Positions 1-11,067 of a stretch of DNA of 64,000 bases are shown here, piece after piece. A program made the translations under genes and the position numbers. This DNA comes from Liquorilactobacillus mali KCTC 3596 = DSM 20444. GTDB lineage: Bacteria; Bacillota; Bacilli; Lactobacillales; Lactobacillaceae. The stretch lies in NCBI RefSeq assembly GCF_000260415.1, contig NZ_BACP01000062.1, positions 1 through 64,000 of the forward strand, given 5' to 3'. A model generated the notes under the pieces. It saw only the letters and a program-made list of their open reading frames with translations. It ran no database searches and was not told the origin of the DNA. Numbering within the stretch: position 1 is the stretch's first letter; each line of letters begins with the position of its first letter.

Positions 1-3000
1 TTTAAGTCTCAACGATTCAAGTTCTAATTCCTTAGAAACACCACTATAATAGATACTATTATCGAGAGTATATTGTTCTGCCGATTGACCATTGTATACA
101 CTCTTTTCAAGTTCCTTAGTGATACCACTTAGAGAATTAGTTAATTGAGTCTTATTCAAATCAGCTAACGAAGATACAGTAGTTTGCAACCCTGTTAATA
201 ATGAATCAATTTCAGTTTGAAGAGTGTTATACTCATAACTTCCATTGGTATAACTAGATTGCTCTTTTTTCAAAGCACTCAATTGGTTCAAGTAGTTCGT
301 GTACTGATCAAACGTTGAAGAATATTGCTGTGCCATTAAAGCACCCTGAGCATTAGTATCAAGACCCAAGGTCTTTGCAAGATTTACCATATTAGTGATT
401 GTGTCTGTGACCGTTTGATATTTAGTTATTTGTGCTTGCAACAATGTGTTCTCATAATCAAATCTCTCTTTAATAGCAGATTTTATATTAGTTTGAGCAT
501 CAATAATTGCAGATTCATAACTTGAAATATCTGTCTTAATCGTACTAATCTGATCGCTTGTCAAACCTGTAAGTTTGAGTTTCTCTTTCAGAGCAGCGAT
601 TGATTGTTCGTCAGACGTAATCATCTCTTGGTAAATATCTTCTTGCAACTCTAACTGTTGTACGATAAATTTCTGTGTGGCAGCATCTTTATCACTTTGA
701 CTAGATGAGGAACTAATTGCACTAGCATATTGAGATTTCAGAAGATTTAACTTATCGGCAAATTTCTGAGAAATAGTGGCAAACTGTTTCTCTAAAGCAG
801 CGTTCGTATTCGTAGCAGTGCTAGTTAAATCTAGTGAAGCAGAAACATTACTACTTAACGATATTTGTCCCACGCTACCATTGCTATAAGCACTCGCTAA
901 ACTGATTAACTGTGAGTATTTATTCTGTTCAATCTGTAACTGAGCATTTGCAACACTTTGAGTACGGTCAACGTTCTTCTTAGCAAAACCATCTAATGCC
1001 TGATCCAATTGACTTTCAAGTTGTAATCTCTGTTGTAATTCTGAACTCAATCCAGTCGTCTGATCAAAGCTAACAACATCTAATGAGCTACTACCTAAGT
1101 CATCGAATGATTGACCACTCAACAGTCCATCTTGAAGATTAGTTACATTGTTTTTCAGTTCAGTAATGTTTGTATTCAACGAGGTTGTGAAATTCGTCAA
1201 ATCATTAGCTATCTGGTTTATCTGAATATCATTGAGTGTCTTTCTCAAAGTTATAATTGCATCTGCATCACTTAACAATGCAGTTTTAATATTTTCAAGA
1301 CTGCTTTGAACACTTGAAGCATTATCTTTCGATATGAATGACATGGTACTCAACTTGTTAAATTGAGTAATCAATTGCTTCATACTTGAAACTTGATCAC
1401 TTATAGATTCCGAAGACAACTTAGCCTTCATATTGTAATCAGTATCTCCAAACTCTTCTAATGCTCTTGAAAAAATACTTGCATTATTACTCAACAAGGT
1501 TGTTAAGTTAGTTGCGGCAGTCGTCAAAGTTGCAACATTGTTTGTTTCCTTTGTAGTGTTATAATCTATGATATTTTGTTGTTGTTGCCACTTATCAAGA
1601 TTTAAACTACTTATTGTGTTAGACACATCAACAATGTTTTCATAAACTGTCTTATAAGAATCTAGAAGTGTACTTACCTTATCGGCGGTATCACCCTTAA
1701 AGCTCTGAGAGTGATCCAAATTCGTTATCTGGTTACCACTTGACTTGAACCCATACCCTTTTAACTGAGACAATAATGAGTTCATTTGACTTTGATATGA
1801 ACTTTTGAGACTGTTTTGATAATTAATCTGTTGATTATCAAGATTAATCCTTTGCTTAGCTAGGCTTATTAACTTATCTATATCATCTGCGGCTTGCGTA
1901 ACAGCATTTTCTAACTTAGTAACTTGTGAGCTTAAACCGTCACCTGTATATAACTGTTTGCCCCAATAGCGCCATACATCTTCACTAACAGTAGAATCAC
2001 TCGTTGTACTGTCACTGTAATCTTTTGACGCTATATTCTTAGCAGCAGTTGCAGTAATCGCATTGTTGTCACTACCTATCGCTGCTGAAAGCGACTTAGT
2101 AGGACTAGCAGAGGTTACATCAGAAGAAGCAATCGCAACAGAGTTTGATTTAGCGTCTTTTTTAGTTGTCTTCTCTGTTTTATTAACAGCGATTGTTACA
2201 CTTTTAGATGTTGGCAAATTAGCGATTTTTTTGCTTAAACTATCAACATCTTTTCCACCTGTAACATTAGCTTTAACTTTAGATGTCTTGCTATGGACAT
2301 TTGCTATTGAGTTTATTAACTTGTCAACATCTTTTTTTCCAAAAGTTGTGTTCTTTGTCTTCGTACTCTTACTATGAGTTTTGTCAACAGAATTGTTTAA
2401 CTTATCAACATCTTTTTTCCCAGTTACCTTTGTTGTTACCTTTGATGTCTTACCCTTAATCTTATTAATCGCAGAACCAAGAGATTTAACATCTTTTGCG
2501 CCATACGGAACACCTTTGACTTTAACATTCTTACCTTTAACCTTGCCTATGCCCTTAGCTAGACTCTCAATATCCTTTGTCCCGCCAACTTTTGCAGCAG
2601 CCTTAACAGTTTTCCCTTTTAACTTATTAAGGTTCTTTTGTGCTTTTGTTATTGCAGAATCTAATTCTTTGTGATTACCTTTAAGGTTCGTCGTTTTGTC
2701 TTTGATTTTACTTAATTTCTTCTGAGCAGAGTCAATCTTGTCCAAAGCATCTTTTGCGTCACCTTTAACTTTAATAGGTTTTTTGGAAACACTATCTGCT
2801 GTTTTATTCACGCTATCTACGCCTTTGGTATAATTCTGAACATCAGCTTTAATCTTAGCAGTAGCAGTTCTACCATCTATCTTCTTCAGATAGGCGTTGA
2901 CCACATCAGCAGATAAACCAAAATAATGATTGTCAGCTAAGAATTTAGCGGTAGCTTTCTTCCCATCTGCCTCAGCCATATTCTTGATAATTCCTTTAAA

Positions 3001-5610
3001 GCCACTCTTAAAACCAGTTGTTTGTGCTAAGAACTTGCAAGCAATAACAGGAGGAACGGCTTTAATATTGCTGGTTAAATCTGTAATCAATGCTTTCGCA
3101 TCTACAGTACCATTAACATCGTATTTAGTTCCTTTTATTTCAGGGATCTGGTTCAATGCTTTAATAATTGAAGGAATCTCAACATGACCCGCATTATCAT
3201 AGGTTAAACCATACTTAGTACCTTTTTTCTCTGGAATCTCGTTCAATTTAGCTATAACATCCGTATCAACTAAACCTGTCGTCTTGTCAACAAAGCTGTA
3301 TTCTGTCATTGTTGTCTTAGGTACTTTGTCTATTTGCGTTTGAATCTTAGCATAAGCATTACCCCAATTTTTACCATATTGTGAAGCAAACTCAACAGAT
3401 AGGTTCAACATAGATTTTCCAAGAGTACCTTGTTTAGACATCAACTTGATATAGCTTGCTCCACCTTGCTCATAAGCAGCAATGGTTTTCTTAATAGCAT
3501 CTTGTGATTTACCACTAGCAGCTAAAATAGTAGTCATTCTATTTTCTTGTGTTGTCTTTTCGGTATCATACGCTTTGTTATACCCATCAACGACTTCTTG
3601 TGCAGCCTTTTTCTCTGTGGAACTCCACTTGCTAACATTGTTCGACTTAGTCCCCAATGAAGAGTTTTGCTTAGATAAATACTCAATTTCTTTTTGGTTC
3701 AGCTCTCCACCAGTAGCCAATTTCTTATTAATCGAATCAATCATATTCTTTTGATTTGACAGTTTTTCAAGACTAGAACCTTGCGCAACATTTGCTTTAT
3801 TAAGAGTAGAATTATTCATCATCTTAATATCATCTGAAGAAAAAACGTTGTTGTTTAAGGCATTACCAAATTCTTTTATATGCTTACGAATAGCACTTGT
3901 CTGCTTATCCCATTGATTTTCAACCGCTTGACCAGCCTTAGAACTCCATACCTTGGCATTATTACTACCTTCGGTATATGACTGATTTAATTCTTTAAGC
4001 TGTTGTTTATACTCCTTAATTTTCTTCTGTCCAGCATTCCAGCTAGTTGTACCTTCACTGATAGCTCTATTTTGTGAATCAATAGCAGTTTTGAGTTCAT
4101 TAACTTGCTTAGCATAGCCCTTATCGGTTGACTTAACTGCTTCAAAAGCTGTCGAACCACCCAATGTACTTGTTTCTTTAACTTCTTTGTCAATCTTTTT
4201 ATTACCTTTATAAACGTTCTTTTGAGCTATTTCTGTCAACTCAGCATTCAATGAATCTAACTGTTCTTTGATAGAGTCATAGTTGTTAATCGTAATCCTA
4301 AGTTTAAGATTGTTCTTCTTAGCTAAATCATTATAACTATTTTTCAAAGTGTTGAAATCATCATCTGATAATTGCTTCTTGCTATTATTTGTACCTTTAG
4401 CAAAACTTGAAGATAAATCACTGTAAGACTTAGTATTACTAATAGCACCACCATTAAAGATAGAGTTTGAGTTAATACTCTTTTCAGTATCTTCAAATGA
4501 TTTCTTAGTCTCTTTCAGACTACTGTTAAGGTTATCTACGGCATCTTTTGTTAAATTTGCACCCTTTATATTTATTTCCCATGGTTTTATTCCCAAAGCA
4601 TCCATTATCTGGAATGCTGCAAAAACAGTACCAACAATGGGGATTAATTTCAAAAGTCCGCCACCAAGTAATTTAGCTACATTGAGCAAACCACTAAATT
4701 TACCAGTAACCTTTGCTACTGTTCCACTACCACTTGCGAGACTTGAAAAGAAACCAGCATTCTCTGCTGCTGCGCCAACTTTTTCAACCTTACTTACTCC
4801 CTTTACCGTGTTGGCAGTTTTTGACACTCCGCCACCTAGATCGGCTACACTTGCCAATTCTTTATTAGCAGCCAAATCAGCGTACGCTTTAGACTCTGCA
4901 GTAACTGCTAACGCTTCTTCTGCTGCTTTACTCTTGCCGAGTGACATTAAACTATAGAACGACTTCATCGCTTTTCCATATTGAACCAACTTGTTGACAG
5001 CCCATATGTCTAACAGAATTTTACCCAACGCTTCAAGCTTATCCGAGTTCTCTGCTGCATATTTGCCAAGTTCATAAAGCTCTTTTGCCATTTTCCCGAA
5101 TCCTTCAGCATCTTTTTCGATACCAGAAACGAAACTCTTACTGTTAAATAGTTTTGACAAATCATTAGCAGCATCAGTGAAACTAGGTAATAACTTAGAA
5201 CCAAACATGATCTTTAAGTTGTTCCATGCTTCCTTAAATCTAGCCATTGATTGTTGAGCAGTCTGATTATTACTATCAGCTAATTTTTGAATATAATTTC
5301 CTTTATCTCCAACTTTCTGAACACTCTTAGCCAAATCTTGGAATTGCTTATTGTATTGAGATAAAATAATACCAGCCTGTTGTCCAGTCGTCCCGAACAA
5401 AGCATTAAAGACATTACTTTTTTGTGCTTTACCCATGTTTTTAGTTTTTTGATTAATAACATCCATCATTGTTCCCAACGATTTGAAGTTGCCCTTTGCA
5501 TCAACGAGATCCGATTTTTTTATCCCGAGTGGTGTTAATACATCACCTTTAGTACCAATTTTGGCAATATCTTTACCTAATGAAACGATTACTTTACGCA
5601 GACCTGTACC
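1..5610 (-). CDS. Tail tape measure protein, exon 2 (3' end outside window)
   Basis: This is the second exon of the tape measure protein, which sets tail length and fills the tail tube before DNA ejection. The frame is open from 5610 down to base 1, so the C-terminus lies outside the window. It resumes with GTGLRKVIVSLGKDIAKIG and continues through NVFNALFGTTGQQAGIILSQY, a typical tape measure core. A hydrophobic stretch (LIPIVGTVFAAFQIMDALGI, around 4580-4650) could be membrane-active. After that come long Gln/Ser/Asn-rich coiled-coil segments. Around 2190-2640 a unit of about 33 residues with the pattern G-x-KDV-x-SL repeats roughly six times. Together the exons exceed 2,400 codons, which suggests a long tail. 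Confidence 0.9.
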
Positions 5611-5881
5611 CATTATGTTATCACGCAAGCTCTTTATCTTGCGTTTCTACATGTTTCCATGCAGATCAGACTATATCTCAACCTTCAACATTACTTGTTA
5701 AGGTTCTCCCTCTTCGTGGATATTTCGTCCGTTCTGGACTACTTTATCTAGTCGTTGCACACTTTCATATATTCCTATATGACTTGGCTCAGTCTTACCA
5801 TGTTTTTATAATTTAGGCTTGTACTGAATTAAAGGAGTTCTTTTTCAAAAACATTTCTGTTTAAGCGGCCAGTTTTACCAA
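5611..5881 (-). ncRNA. Group I self-splicing intron in the tape measure gene
   Basis: The tape measure frame stops at 5861-5863 and the homologous continuation starts at 5610, so 271 nt interrupt it. Read on the minus strand the insert has group I hallmarks: GTGCAACGACTAGAT (R-like), GAGATATAGTCTGATC (S-like), with GACTA and TAGTC able to form P7. There is a CATG-GAAA-CATG hairpin with a GNRA loop near the 3' end and a final ACGCAAG/CTTGCGT hairpin. The 5' exon ends GGCT, which pairs with intron GGCC, leaving the expected U-G pair at the splice site; the intron ends in G. Splicing restores EADKA-GTGLRK. It encodes no endonuclease. Boundaries could be off by a base or two. Confidence 0.9.
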
Positions 5882-7651
5882 AGCCTTATCTGCTTCAAGT
5901 CCGTGATTGGCAAGTTCACCCAATGCTGCTGACGATTCTGCTAAACTAATTCCAGAGTTATGTGCTGTATCACCAACGTACTCCATACCTTTACCAATAC
6001 CAGCAAATGCAGTCGCAGACATATCGGCAGCATAAGCAAGTTCATTAACAACTTTTTTAGTATTCTTTGTCATTTTGGCAGTATTATTTGTTCTTAGATT
6101 AAAGGCATCAAGTGTTTGAGATGAAACCTTAACAACATCAGCAAAATCATCTCCAGATGCTACAGAGCCTTGTAATTCTGATTTCATAGCTCCCAATGCA
6201 GATGCGGAAGAATAACCACGCTTAACTAATTCTTGATATTGTAATGCGATATCAGCTTGAGATTTACCATATTTAACCGAATACGCTTGTCCATCTTTCT
6301 GCATTTGTGCAACGTTCTTAGTAACTTCTGAAACCTTCTCGCCACCACTTTTTAACAAATTTCCTGTAACTTTATAGGTATTTTGTAAACTCGATGCCTT
6401 TTTTGCGCCATCAACCAATACAGATCCTAGTCCCCCAACTGCCAATGCAGCGGTTGTTGCACCATTAACAAGAGAACCCGTGTCTAATTTAAGAGGAGTA
6501 GCCAAAGATTTTGTTAGACTTGGAGCGGCTGCTTTAGCTTGTGCTTTTGCATACATGAGTTTTAACTTATTCTCACTTTGTAGAACGGCTAACTCTTGTT
6601 TCTGAGTTGAACTTAGAAGTTTTTCAGCACCAGTAGACTCTGTTATTAATCTTTTCTTCGACTCTAATAATGACAATTGACGTTGAATTATTATGCTTTC
6701 TTCACGATTAGCTGTTAAAGCTCTAGTCTGCAAACTATTTTTTGCATTCTCAACACTAGATAACTTCTTGAATGCACTAGCAGATTCTTTAGCTTTTAGT
6801 TGAGTTTCAGCTAAGGCTATGTTCATCTTCTTAACACTGTCAACACCACTCTTCATACCACTAAATGCGCTATTGTTTCCACCATTTAATTTACTGAAAG
6901 TACGTTGATATGTTGTTTGTAATTCTTTCAATTTAACATTTAAGTCTTGAATACGACCAGACCAAGCAGCAATCTTACCTTGGTCATTAGAACCAGCAAC
7001 CTTTGTTTCCAATGAGCCGATTTCTTTCATAGTCTGTTTCAACTCGTTCAAAGCCTTTTTCTGATCAAGAATTAACTTTGTGTCAGACCCGTCTGCTGTA
7101 CTCTTCGTTACTCGACTAGTGAAACTATTGATATCTTCGGACTTTGTAACACTATTACTTGTACCGTTCGCAGTTTGTCTTGAAGCAGTTACTAACTTAT
7201 TGAGACTACCTTGCAGAGCTTGTTCTTCTCTAAGAGTATTCTCTTTAATTCTTTCTCCGACCTTTTTACCAGTCTGTTCAATCTCCTCAGATTGCTTCTT
7301 AAAGTTTTCAGCAACGTTAGAGGTGGCGTTATTCTTAACGTCTTTCATATTGACCTTTAAGTCAATATTCTTCTCCATTTCCTCACGTAAATGTCTAAAC
7401 TCTTTGGTTACCTGTAAAAGTTCCTTAGAAACGGAGGAAGTATCTAATTTAGGTTTAATGGTTACATTAGTTCCATCAAGGATATCCTTGATTTGTTTCC
7501 CCATTTTTCTAAGACTATTCTTATCTGCCTCAACGTTAATCTTAGCAGTGAAATCTGCCTTAAAGTTTTTCCATTTTTCTCTAAACTCACTTTCTAGTTG
7601 TGATTTAGAAGGTAGATTTACCTTTACCTTGATACCAAGTGTTTGACTCAT
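5882..7651 (-). CDS. Tail tape measure protein, exon 1
   Basis: First exon, 590 codons, from ATG 7651 (MSQTLGIKVKV) with AGGTGG eight bases upstream; the GTG codons further up sit on that ribosome site and are unlikely starts. The N-terminal half is Lys/Asn-rich coiled coil. Then comes the conserved tape measure region with a Gly/Ala hydrophobic segment (GATTAALAVGGLGSVLVDGA) and the SAAALGEL-type core ending AESSAALGELANHGLEADKA. Without splicing, translation runs eight more residues and stops at 5861. The gene overlaps the end of the recombinase gene upstream by 47 bp, suggesting coupled translation. Confidence 0.9.
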
Positions 7652-8729
7652 TCTTTTCACCACCTAAGTTATTCTTGTCTTTGGGATTACTATTTCCATT
7701 CATCAATCTACTTATGTCTTTAAGTGTTTCCGACTCACTTTTCTCTTCCATATAGAATCTAGAAGTTGTATCTAACGATTCGTGATGAGCTAATTCCTTA
7801 GCAAGTTGAACGTTACCCGTTTGTCCTATCTGATTTAATCTACTCTTACGAATACAATGTGGTCTGAAATCACCAACACCAACAATTTCCCCAATCTTTC
7901 TAATGCGATTAGTAAGTGATTGTTTGCTCATTCTTCCCCATGCACCGTTTTTCCAAACATAGAACAATGCGTCACAGTCAATACCCTGTTCTTTACGCCA
8001 ATCTAGATATTCTTGCACTTTCACCTTTGTTGAACCTTCAAAGGGAATATCAACAATCTTTCCACGTTTTTCCCTAACGTCTTTAAAAATCATTTCATCC
8101 ATATTTAGATTTGATAAGCTCAACTGATGTAATGCACCTATTCGACATGCACTATCAAAAGCAATGTTCCAAATAATTTCGTCTTGGTAATCATATTTAC
8201 TTAATGACGTCTTGGGTTTGCTTAATTCTTTCTTTATCAAATCAATCTCTGGCTGATGTAGGAAATAAACTGCAATTTTCTTCTCTTCCTGAGCATTTTT
8301 TATTCTGTCCAACTTGCCACTAAAAGGATGTGATTGTATCAATCTACGTTTCGTAGCCCAAACATAGAAACTTGACACAGCACTAAGTTTTGTATTTATA
8401 ACTTTCTTTCCATTCCCACATTCATCTTCAAGAAACAACATGTATGCTTCCATAATGTCCAACATATCTTCTTCAAGAATGTCTTCATTAAGTAGATAGA
8501 AATTATCCCAATTCTCTTCGATATAACACATGAAAATATTCATATATGATTGATATACCTTATACGTAGTTTCACGAACATCTCGATTTTGAGCTTTCTT
8601 ACTGTTTAAATATTTGTTATATATTTTTATGTTATCTGGATTTATCTTCTCCATACGTTCTTTTGTCGTATACTTTTTGATCTTACGTTTACCTGTTGTT
8701 TGATACTTTAATCCTTCTTTGTGTTCCAT
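7605..8729 (-). CDS. Tyrosine recombinase (phage integrase family) inside the tail module
   Basis: A 374-residue XerC/integrase-type recombinase that would cut and rejoin DNA through a tyrosine. It has an N-terminal SAM-like core-binding region (about 50-130) and a C-terminal catalytic domain with all key residues: R196 in SACRIGALH, a Lys in the following beta hairpin (REKRGKI), H291-x-x-R294, H315/H316 and nucleophile Y326 in SRFY. The start is ATG 8729, with AGAGGTG upstream. It is unusual in lying between a tail-completion-type gene and the tape measure gene, whose start it overlaps. No attachment site is evident beside it. It could serve integration, multimer resolution or a DNA switch; the sequence does not decide. 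Confidence 0.85.
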   Translation of the reverse strand: MEHKEGLKYQTTGKRKIKKYTTKERMEKINPDNIKIYNKYLNSKKAQNRDVRETTYKVYQSYMNIFMCYIEENWDNFYLLNEDILEEDMLDIMEAYMLFLEDECGNGKKVINTKLSAVSSFYVWATKRRLIQSHPFSGKLDRIKNAQEEKKIAVYFLHQPEIDLIKKELSKPKTSLSKYDYQDEIIWNIAFDSACRIGALHQLSLSNLNMDEMIFKDVREKRGKIVDIPFEGSTKVKVQEYLDWRKEQGIDCDALFYVWKNGAWGRMSKQSLTNRIRKIGEIVGVGDFRPHCIRKSRLNQIGQTGNVQLAKELAHHESLDTTSRFYMEEKSESETLKDISRLMNGNSNPKDKNNLGGEKNESNTWYQGKGKSTF

Positions 8730-8742
8730 CAATTACACCTCT

Positions 8743-9234
8743 CTATTCAATTACTGTTTCAAAACCTCTACTTCTTAAACCTTCAGCAAGAACTAAGATT
8801 AATTTAGGAATCATTTGACCAAAGCCCTGTTCCATAAAATGTCTTGCTGGCTGTGCGTAGATAGAAGAATGTCCACCTTGATCTAAAACGATAGGCAATC
8901 CTTGTCTAAAATCATTCCCATGAACATCTACGTGATGACCCCATTGGTGAGGTAAAGGAGGGTACATACCCAACTCATGAGTATCTATATAGACGAGAAA
9001 ACTAACACTTCTACCAGTAGAGGTCATTCTGGTTTTCACTGTATCTGCCATCTCTCCACTTCGGACGTAGTATTCAGATACAGCACCCGCTGGAAAGTCT
9101 CGTGTCAAGATCTCTTTCAAAATCTCTTCTGCTGCACGTCTCACTAATGTTGAAACAACTTCTTCAACACCTTTTTCAATGTGACTAATTACAGCCGAAA
9201 TTCCATCAAAGGTTATTTTTCCTTCGAGTGCCAT
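8743..9234 (-). CDS. HK97 gp10-like tail/connector protein
   Basis: A 163-residue protein. ATG 9234 (MALEGKITFDG) is chosen because GGGGGAA lies just upstream; a longer reading would run back into a hairpin. The N-terminal helix, the central beta-rich part and the late motif QPARHFMEQGF resemble the HK97 gp10 family of tail-completion or head-closure proteins, in which an ARPF-type motif is near the end. It sits between the tail chaperone and the recombinase. Family assignment is by pattern only. Confidence 0.6.
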   Translation of the reverse strand: MALEGKITFDGISAVISHIEKGVEEVVSTLVRRAAEEILKEILTRDFPAGAVSEYYVRSGEMADTVKTRMTSTGRSVSFLVYIDTHELGMYPPLPHQWGHHVDVHGNDFRQGLPIVLDQGGHSSIYAQPARHFMEQGFGQMIPKLILVLAEGLRSRGFETVIE

Positions 9235-9254
9235 AAAATTCCCCCAATCAAAAT

Positions 9255-9306
9255 AAACGCAAAGTAGGATAGAAATATTTTGAATTTCCATCCTAACCTT
9301 GCGTTT
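9255..9306 (-). other. Strong stem-loop between tail chaperone and next gene
   Basis: AAACGCAA at 9255-9262 pairs with TTGCGTTT at 9299-9306, and TAGGAT at 9265-9270 pairs with ATCCTA at 9290-9295. The hairpin sits just after the chaperone stop and 20 bases before the next start codon. On the minus strand the T-run after it is short, so it could be an attenuator, an RNA processing site or an mRNA stabiliser. Confidence 0.6.
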
Positions 9307-9338
9307 AATATTTATTATTTCACCTGTTTTTGTTGCTT

Positions 9339-10046
9339 TTAATCTAAGTCATCACCATAAGCGTTTAAGACTTTTTCTTGATAAATCTGAGCGGGAGTTA
9401 AGTGAGTTGCCTCACTCACATTCTCGTTCTTGACCCTAATGTCAACTTGTGGAGCATCTTCGTTAGCCTTGGCTTTTTTCTTCATTTCTTCTTGGAGAGT
9501 CTTTGAAACTTTTCCTTTTTGAATGTCGTTCACCCTATCGGCTTCGTCAAATACCTCTTTCAATAATTCTTTACCTTTTTCTGTTTCACTTGCTTGATTC
9601 ACGAAAGTACCAACCGCAGAATGATTTAGCTTCATAGATTCCAAACTCACATCATGTTCCAGCAGTTCATTTGCGTATGATAAAAGTACAATTTTATAAA
9701 CACTCGTAATAATGTGTACTAATACTTGATTAACTTCCATCATAGCTGTACTTGGATTATCAAGTACGTCCTGAATTTCCTCTTCCGTCATGTCACCCAC
9801 TTTGATGTCTGTCAGAAGCGGAATAACGTCTTTTAGAATAGTGGCATCTGAAATCTTCAATGTTGACTTATCTTTTTCTTTCTCATCTTTCACATTCAAA
9901 CTGATAATAAATTCATGTAACCCCATTATCACTTCAACATCTGACTTTCTAGGTTCATAAATGGTGATATCACCATATTTTGACTTAATAACCGTGTTAA
10001 TTTCACGTTCAACTGGGTCTGTTCTTAAATTTTTAAGTTCAACCAA
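9339..10046 (-). CDS. Tail assembly chaperone-like protein
   Basis: A 235-residue, mostly helical, charged protein (MVELKNLRTDPVEREINTVI) encoded two genes upstream of the tape measure gene, where tail chaperones normally lie. The C-terminal third is Lys/Glu-rich with a disordered linker and ends in TPAQIYQEKVLNAYGDD. The start is TTG 10046 with a long GGAGAGGGTGA site. No frameshifted second product is obvious. The call is mainly positional. Confidence 0.5.
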   Translation of the reverse strand: MVELKNLRTDPVEREINTVIKSKYGDITIYEPRKSDVEVIMGLHEFIISLNVKDEKEKDKSTLKISDATILKDVIPLLTDIKVGDMTEEEIQDVLDNPSTAMMEVNQVLVHIITSVYKIVLLSYANELLEHDVSLESMKLNHSAVGTFVNQASETEKGKELLKEVFDEADRVNDIQKGKVSKTLQEEMKKKAKANEDAPQVDIRVKNENVSEATHLTPAQIYQEKVLNAYGDDLD

Positions 10047-10089
10047 CTACGCTCACCCTCTCCTGTAATTTATATAACATATTATAACA

Positions 10090-10111
10090 TAATGTCAATA
10101 TGTTTACTATC
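10090..10111 (-). promoter_or_regulatory. Degenerate copy of the dispersed 20-bp site
   Basis: On the minus strand this reads GATAGTA-AAC-ATATTGACATTA. It matches the dispersed consensus at every position except the central three bases. It lies 44 bp upstream of the tail chaperone start and points in the direction of transcription. Confidence 0.55.
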
Positions 10112-10130
10112 AAAACCAAAATAATGACAG

Positions 10131-10487
10131 TTATTTTTCTCGGATAGGGAGTTTACTTGCATTTAGGTATAACCATTCACCTGTCGAATTTCCGCCTATC
10201 CCACTATACCCACCGTATAGATAATCTAGATCATCTTTTTCACCAGTAGTGATATATCCACGTTCAATATAATGTGTACAATTGTCATATATTTTGTTGT
10301 GCAATAACGCCTTTACTGCTTCCGTCAAAAGTCTATCTGTATTCTGTAGGTTTTCCAACTTCTCCTTGTCCATTTCCCTCTTATGCTTGAACCACTTCCA
10401 ACAAAAAGCAAGAGAGGTGACAACAATTGGAGCTGATAAGATTTGTGATGTTAAGTCGATACCTTCTTTTAAGTTACTTAACCACAT
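10131..10487 (-). CDS. Small membrane-anchored phage protein
   Basis: About 118 residues from ATG 10487 (an alternative GTG lies at 10496). A hydrophobic segment (SAPIVVTSLAFCWKWF) near residues 17-32 suggests one membrane span. A charged helix follows, and then a C-terminal region YLYGGYSGIGGNSTGEWLY, a type seen in small phage proteins near lysis or tail genes. It could be a holin-like or structural accessory protein; I cannot decide. Confidence 0.55.
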   Translation of the reverse strand: MWLSNLKEGIDLTSQILSAPIVVTSLAFCWKWFKHKREMDKEKLENLQNTDRLLTEAVKALLHNKIYDNCTHYIERGYITTGEKDDLDYLYGGYSGIGGNSTGEWLYLNASKLPIREK

Positions 10488-10569
10488 ATACTTCACCAGA
10501 AATTAACATGTTTTTATTTTTCATAATAATACCTCTTCTCGCCAACCACCCAACCCTAGATTCTTGATG

Positions 10570-10797
10570 TTATTCTGTTGCTGCGATATATGATTTTAAC
10601 TTATTCATTGCAATGACAGTTACGTCATTCATGATAGTATCTTTCAATTCTTTACCTTCTGACAAATCTTTCTTGAAGACCTTAGCAGAATAAGTTAATG
10701 ATTCTCCATCGCTATTACTTGCTGAAAAGCCTATCTTAAAATCATTGATTTCGCCTTGAACTATTTCTGCCTCATAACTATCTATTATAAAATTCAT
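10570..10797 (-). CDS. Small protein, paralogue of the next gene upstream
   Basis: A 75-residue protein with GGAGTGA before its ATG. It shares layout and residues with the 74-aa product encoded at 10811-11035: a short beta N-terminus, SDG/SNG, a K/I-E/F-x-L-S/D-D/E-G-K segment, and a helical end with NKL. The pair sits right after the fibre gene, so a role in fibre assembly or as a small baseplate component is possible. Function unknown. Confidence 0.65.
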   Translation of the reverse strand: MNFIIDSYEAEIVQGEINDFKIGFSASNSDGESLTYSAKVFKKDLSEGKELKDTIMNDVTVIAMNKLKSYIAATE

Positions 10798-10810
10798 TTA
10801 TTTATCACTC

Positions 10811-11035
10811 CTATTTTACAGCCACTATTTCTACCAGTTTATTTTTTGCTATATTTTCGAGATCACTTTGACTTGTCTGTTCAAAAACCTTGCCATCAGT
10901 CAAGTCTGATAATTCAATTTTAATGGTAACATTTACAAAATTACCATTGCTATCAGAACCATATAAACCCACAGAACAAGAATTTGCAACGCTATCTTTT
11001 ATAACATAAGATATACTATTTACTTTAATTTCCAC
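10811..11035 (-). CDS. Small protein, paralogue of its neighbour
   Basis: A 74-residue protein. GTG 11035 is preferred because AAGGAAGTG precedes it and because the resulting length matches the paralogue at 10570-10797. It contains VGLYGSDSNGNFVNVTIKIE and ends in NIAKNKLVEIVAVK. Tandem duplication of this small gene is the simplest reading. Function unknown. Confidence 0.65.
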   Translation of the reverse strand: MEIKVNSISYVIKDSVANSCSVGLYGSDSNGNFVNVTIKIELSDLTDGKVFEQTSQSDLENIAKNKLVEIVAVK

Positions 11036-11067
11036 GTAAAACACTTCCTTCTCTTTTTTGTACAAAA

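Noticed and set aside
2063-3754. Several plus-strand reading frames opposite the tape measure gene
   Set aside because: They are antisense to a continuous, homologous minus-strand frame and have low-complexity Leu/Ser/Phe composition and no ribosome sites.
5483-5816. Short plus-strand frames over the intron region
   Set aside because: They are antisense to the intron and the exon 2 start, have no ribosome site and no protein-like features.
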